A DNA stretch of 64,000 nucleotides, taken from NCBI RefSeq assembly GCF_017377505.1, contig NZ_JAFREN010000010.1, positions 66,309-130,308 of the forward strand, in the 5' to 3' direction. The position numbers were made by a program, and so were the translations under genes. Below, in pieces: positions 61,796-64,000 of the stretch; position 1 is the first letter of the stretch, and every line of letters starts with the position of its first letter. The DNA comes from Enterococcus sp. DIV0212c. GTDB lineage: Bacteria; Bacillota; Bacilli; Lactobacillales; Enterococcaceae. The notes under the pieces are model-generated. The model was given only the letters and a program-made list of their open reading frames with translations, had not been told where the DNA came from and made no database searches.

Positions 61796-64000
61796 ATGAA
61801 AAAAGTAAAAGGGTTGTTTTCTATAGCTTTGATTGGTACAATGCTATCCCTTTCCCATGGAAATGTTTGGGCAGATCCAGTAGAATCTAGAGGGATTGTA
61901 GAGTTAAGTCAACCAACACAACAACTATTCAAAGCCGAAGTTCAAGGAGACGAATGGCTTTCATATGCCATTGTTGAGAATACGAAAGAGCTAGTAGTAT
62001 TTGGTGAAAATAACTACTGGTATTACGCTACTATAGAAGCCAACACGAACCATTTGGTTGCTACAGACAGTAAATTTAGCATTGATGCAAAACCTGATAA
62101 TGCAGCTTATGAAAAAGATATATCAAAAATAAAAGTAGATATTCCTGAAATAAATGTAGTAGAACCCAAAGCGAAATCTCGCAGTATGCAACAAAAAAGA
62201 AACTTATTAGTTGTAATGATAGAATTTAACGATACACCAATGGACTTCACTAAAAATGATTGGCATAACACAATTTTTGCTTCAGGTAAAGATTCCGCTA
62301 ATGATTTTTATCAAGAAGCTACTAAGGGATTAATTCAATTTACTCCTGTAAAAAATACGCAAGAAAATACTGTAGATGGCGTTGTGAAAGTTAAACTAGA
62401 CAAAAATCATCCAAATACAGGTTTTGCAAGTGATAAATATACTTTGCCTCGTGAAATGATTAATGAAGCGCTCAACCAAGAAAAACAAACATTGAACTTA
62501 AAACAATATGATACAGATAATGATGGGTACCTTTCACCGGATGAACTTCATGTCCTTGCAGTCTTTAGCGGTTATTCTGCTAGTGCAACAAATGCAAGTA
62601 CTGGTGTATCTCCAACTATCCATCCCCATAGATGGGGCGGAGGGATTTCAGTCGATGGTGTCAAAGTAGAGACTTATACAGCAGTGACTGATAAGAGAAA
62701 ATGGTATTTAACTGACCCAGATGCTCAATCAACTATCGGAACTGTCGTTCATGAACTCGGACATGATTTAGGTTTACCTGATTTATATAATCCTTCTAAT
62801 ACCCAAGGAAAAGGCTTAGGCAGTTATAGCATAATGGCCAATAGTCATACAACAATGAATGGCAAAACGTCAGGTTCCTATCCAGTCCACTTTGATGCTT
62901 ACTCAAAAGTAAAATTGGGGCTAGTAGAACCTACTATTATAACGAAAGAACAAACACTAACCATTAACGAGATCCAACAAAATAATTTTAATGTTGCTAA
63001 AGTTGAAACAGAAGACCCTAAGCAATATTATTTAATTGAAAATCGCCAAATGAAAGGCTTTGATGCAGCATTAGCACCCTATATCCATTCTGGCGGTGTC
63101 GGAATTTATTATGTCAATGAACATATCACTACAAACGAAGGCGCTGGCAAACAAATTGTTACGCTCCGAGAAGCAGATCAAGGCGTTGTTGGCTACTCTA
63201 AATTAGATAGTAATATGGTTAGAGGCTTAGATGGTTTCTATTACAAAGGAATCGGCATGCACAATAAAGAACAAACAATTGAATTAGGTAGAAAAACAGT
63301 TCCAGCAAGTACATTACCAGATGGAAAAAATCCTAAATTTGATATTATAGTGAATGATGAATCCAAAGATGGCATGTCTGTAACCTTTAGTAATCCTAAA
63401 ATCTCTGTTATTGATATTACACTGAACCCAGCAAAGCTTTCGCTAGATGTAGGGAAAATTGAACAACTTACAGCAACCATTACCCCAGATAACGCTACCA
63501 ACAAAACAGTTACTTGGCGCAGTTCAGATGAAAAGATTGCCACTGTAGATCAAAAAGGACTAGTCACAGCCCAAGCAAGCGGAACTGTAACAATTACTGC
63601 TGAAACTGAAGATGGCAAGCAAACAGCAAGTAGTACCGTTGAAGTAACTAGCGCTAGAGGAACTTATGGAACAGTACCTTGGATCTGGGATGAACCAACT
63701 CAGACACTTACCTTCAAAAAAGGAGATTTCCCTGCAACTAGCTATTCAATCAATATCCAAAAGTTAATTCAAGAGGGGCAATTAAAAGGGGAAAAAGTAA
63801 AGAAAATTAAATTTGAAGATACTGTTTCTCTAAACAAAGATAGTCAGTATTTATTTGCCTATTTAAATGAATTAGAGGAAATTGAAGGGATTGAAAAACT
63901 AAATACTAGTAAGGTAACGAACATGTCCACCATGTTTTATAGAACCAAAATTACTTCCTTAGATTTAAATACTTGGGACACTAGTAATGTTACAAATATG
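61796..64000 (+). CDS. Secreted M6-family metalloprotease with Ig-like and BspA-like repeats (3' partial)
   Basis: The frame is open for 735 codons to the end of the window. It has a signal peptide ending NVWA (about 31) and a propeptide-like region. The zinc motif HELGHDLGLPD (319-329, HExxHxxGxxD) is that of M6/immune-inhibitor-A-type peptidases. An EF-hand-like DTDNDGYLSPDEL near 239 may bind calcium. A BIG2 Ig-like domain follows (about 537-620: ITLNPAKLSLDVGKIEQLTATITP), then the beginning of BspA/DUF285 repeats (LNTSKVTNMSTMF, LDLNTWDTSNVTNM) from about 660. AAAGGAGGAG precedes the ATG. It is probably a surface or released protease. Confidence 0.9.
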   Translation, partial: MKKVKGLFSIALIGTMLSLSHGNVWADPVESRGIVELSQPTQQLFKAEVQGDEWLSYAIVENTKELVVFGENNYWYYATIEANTNHLVATDSKFSIDAKPDNAAYEKDISKIKVDIPEINVVEPKAKSRSMQQKRNLLVVMIEFNDTPMDFTKNDWHNTIFASGKDSANDFYQEATKGLIQFTPVKNTQENTVDGVVKVKLDKNHPNTGFASDKYTLPREMINEALNQEKQTLNLKQYDTDNDGYLSPDELHVLAVFSGYSASATNASTGVSPTIHPHRWGGGISVDGVKVETYTAVTDKRKWYLTDPDAQSTIGTVVHELGHDLGLPDLYNPSNTQGKGLGSYSIMANSHTTMNGKTSGSYPVHFDAYSKVKLGLVEPTIITKEQTLTINEIQQNNFNVAKVETEDPKQYYLIENRQMKGFDAALAPYIHSGGVGIYYVNEHITTNEGAGKQIVTLREADQGVVGYSKLDSNMVRGLDGFYYKGIGMHNKEQTIELGRKTVPASTLPDGKNPKFDIIVNDESKDGMSVTFSNPKISVIDITLNPAKLSLDVGKIEQLTATITPDNATNKTVTWRSSDEKIATVDQKGLVTAQASGTVTITAETEDGKQTASSTVEVTSARGTYGTVPWIWDEPTQTLTFKKGDFPATSYSINIQKLIQEGQLKGEKVKKIKFEDTVSLNKDSQYLFAYLNELEEIEGIEKLNTSKVTNMSTMFYRTKITSLDLNTWDTSNVTNM

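Noticed and set aside
1..64000. tRNA, rRNA, CRISPR arrays, complete insertion sequences
   Set aside because: I saw no cloverleaf ending in CCA, no rRNA blocks, no regularly spaced short repeats and no intact transposase gene. The tandem repeats at 28097 and 36479 are contiguous, not spacer-separated.

Overview
The window reads as a chromosomal segment of a low-GC Gram-positive coccus, most likely an Enterococcus close to E. faecalis but not that species. Supporting signs are the AGGAGG ribosome sites, the SagA/Sal-type secreted hydrolases beside mreCD, a large WxL cell-surface locus, gshF, LPXTG proteins and T-box leaders. As far as I know, E. faecalis lacks tryptophan biosynthesis, whereas this window carries a complete trp operon. 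The species assignment is inference only.

Layout. 1-7000: the end of a PfkB-type sugar kinase with a LacI-family regulator, small stress or unknown proteins, YebC, a VanZ-like protein and oligoendopeptidase F. 7100-19150: cell-wall and core genes, namely two paralogous secreted hydrolases, mreCD, pnp-rpsO with a long hairpin leader, def, a HAD phosphatase, an AlkD-like repair protein, a formate/nitrite-type channel and rpsD. 19200-21750: a haem-exporter-like ABC pair behind a perfect palindromic operator, and signal peptidase I. 21750-24800: an accessory island with an ETX/MTX2-type beta-pore-forming toxin and two small secreted paralogues, bounded by related hairpins. 24800-26050: two housekeeping proteins.

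26100-33460: trpEGDCFBA on the minus strand, driven by a strong promoter and two consecutive T-box leaders, with three covarying hairpin repeats inserted between trpF and trpB. 33470-37130: a peptide-binding lipoprotein and tripeptidase T, apparently one operon under a third T-box whose specifier I read as AUG (Met). A repeat lies between T-box terminator and gene here and again before trpE. 37370-41140: an LPXTG protein and a CAP-domain/Ig-like secreted protein. 41300-45050: a Fur-controlled siderophore ABC importer (YclNOPQ-like order). 45360-45810: a YueI-family protein.

45940-57090: a WxL locus comprising an atypical OmpR-type regulator, a beta-helix-type protein, a 906-residue WxL protein, a small LPXTG-like protein, two WxL proteins, a DUF916/DUF3324 protein, a membrane protein and a dedicated signal peptidase. 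Immediately upstream of the regulator a tyrosine recombinase gene is enclosed by two identical 25-bp sequences in inverted orientation. Each has recombinase-site architecture (10-bp arms around a 7-bp core). This looks like an invertible switch that could phase-vary the WxL locus and is the strongest candidate here for an undescribed system.

57400-64000: gshF, an isochorismatase-like hydrolase, a YitT-family membrane protein and the first 735 codons of a secreted M6 metalloprotease with Ig-like and BspA-like repeats that runs off the end. No tRNA, rRNA, CRISPR array or complete insertion sequence was seen.
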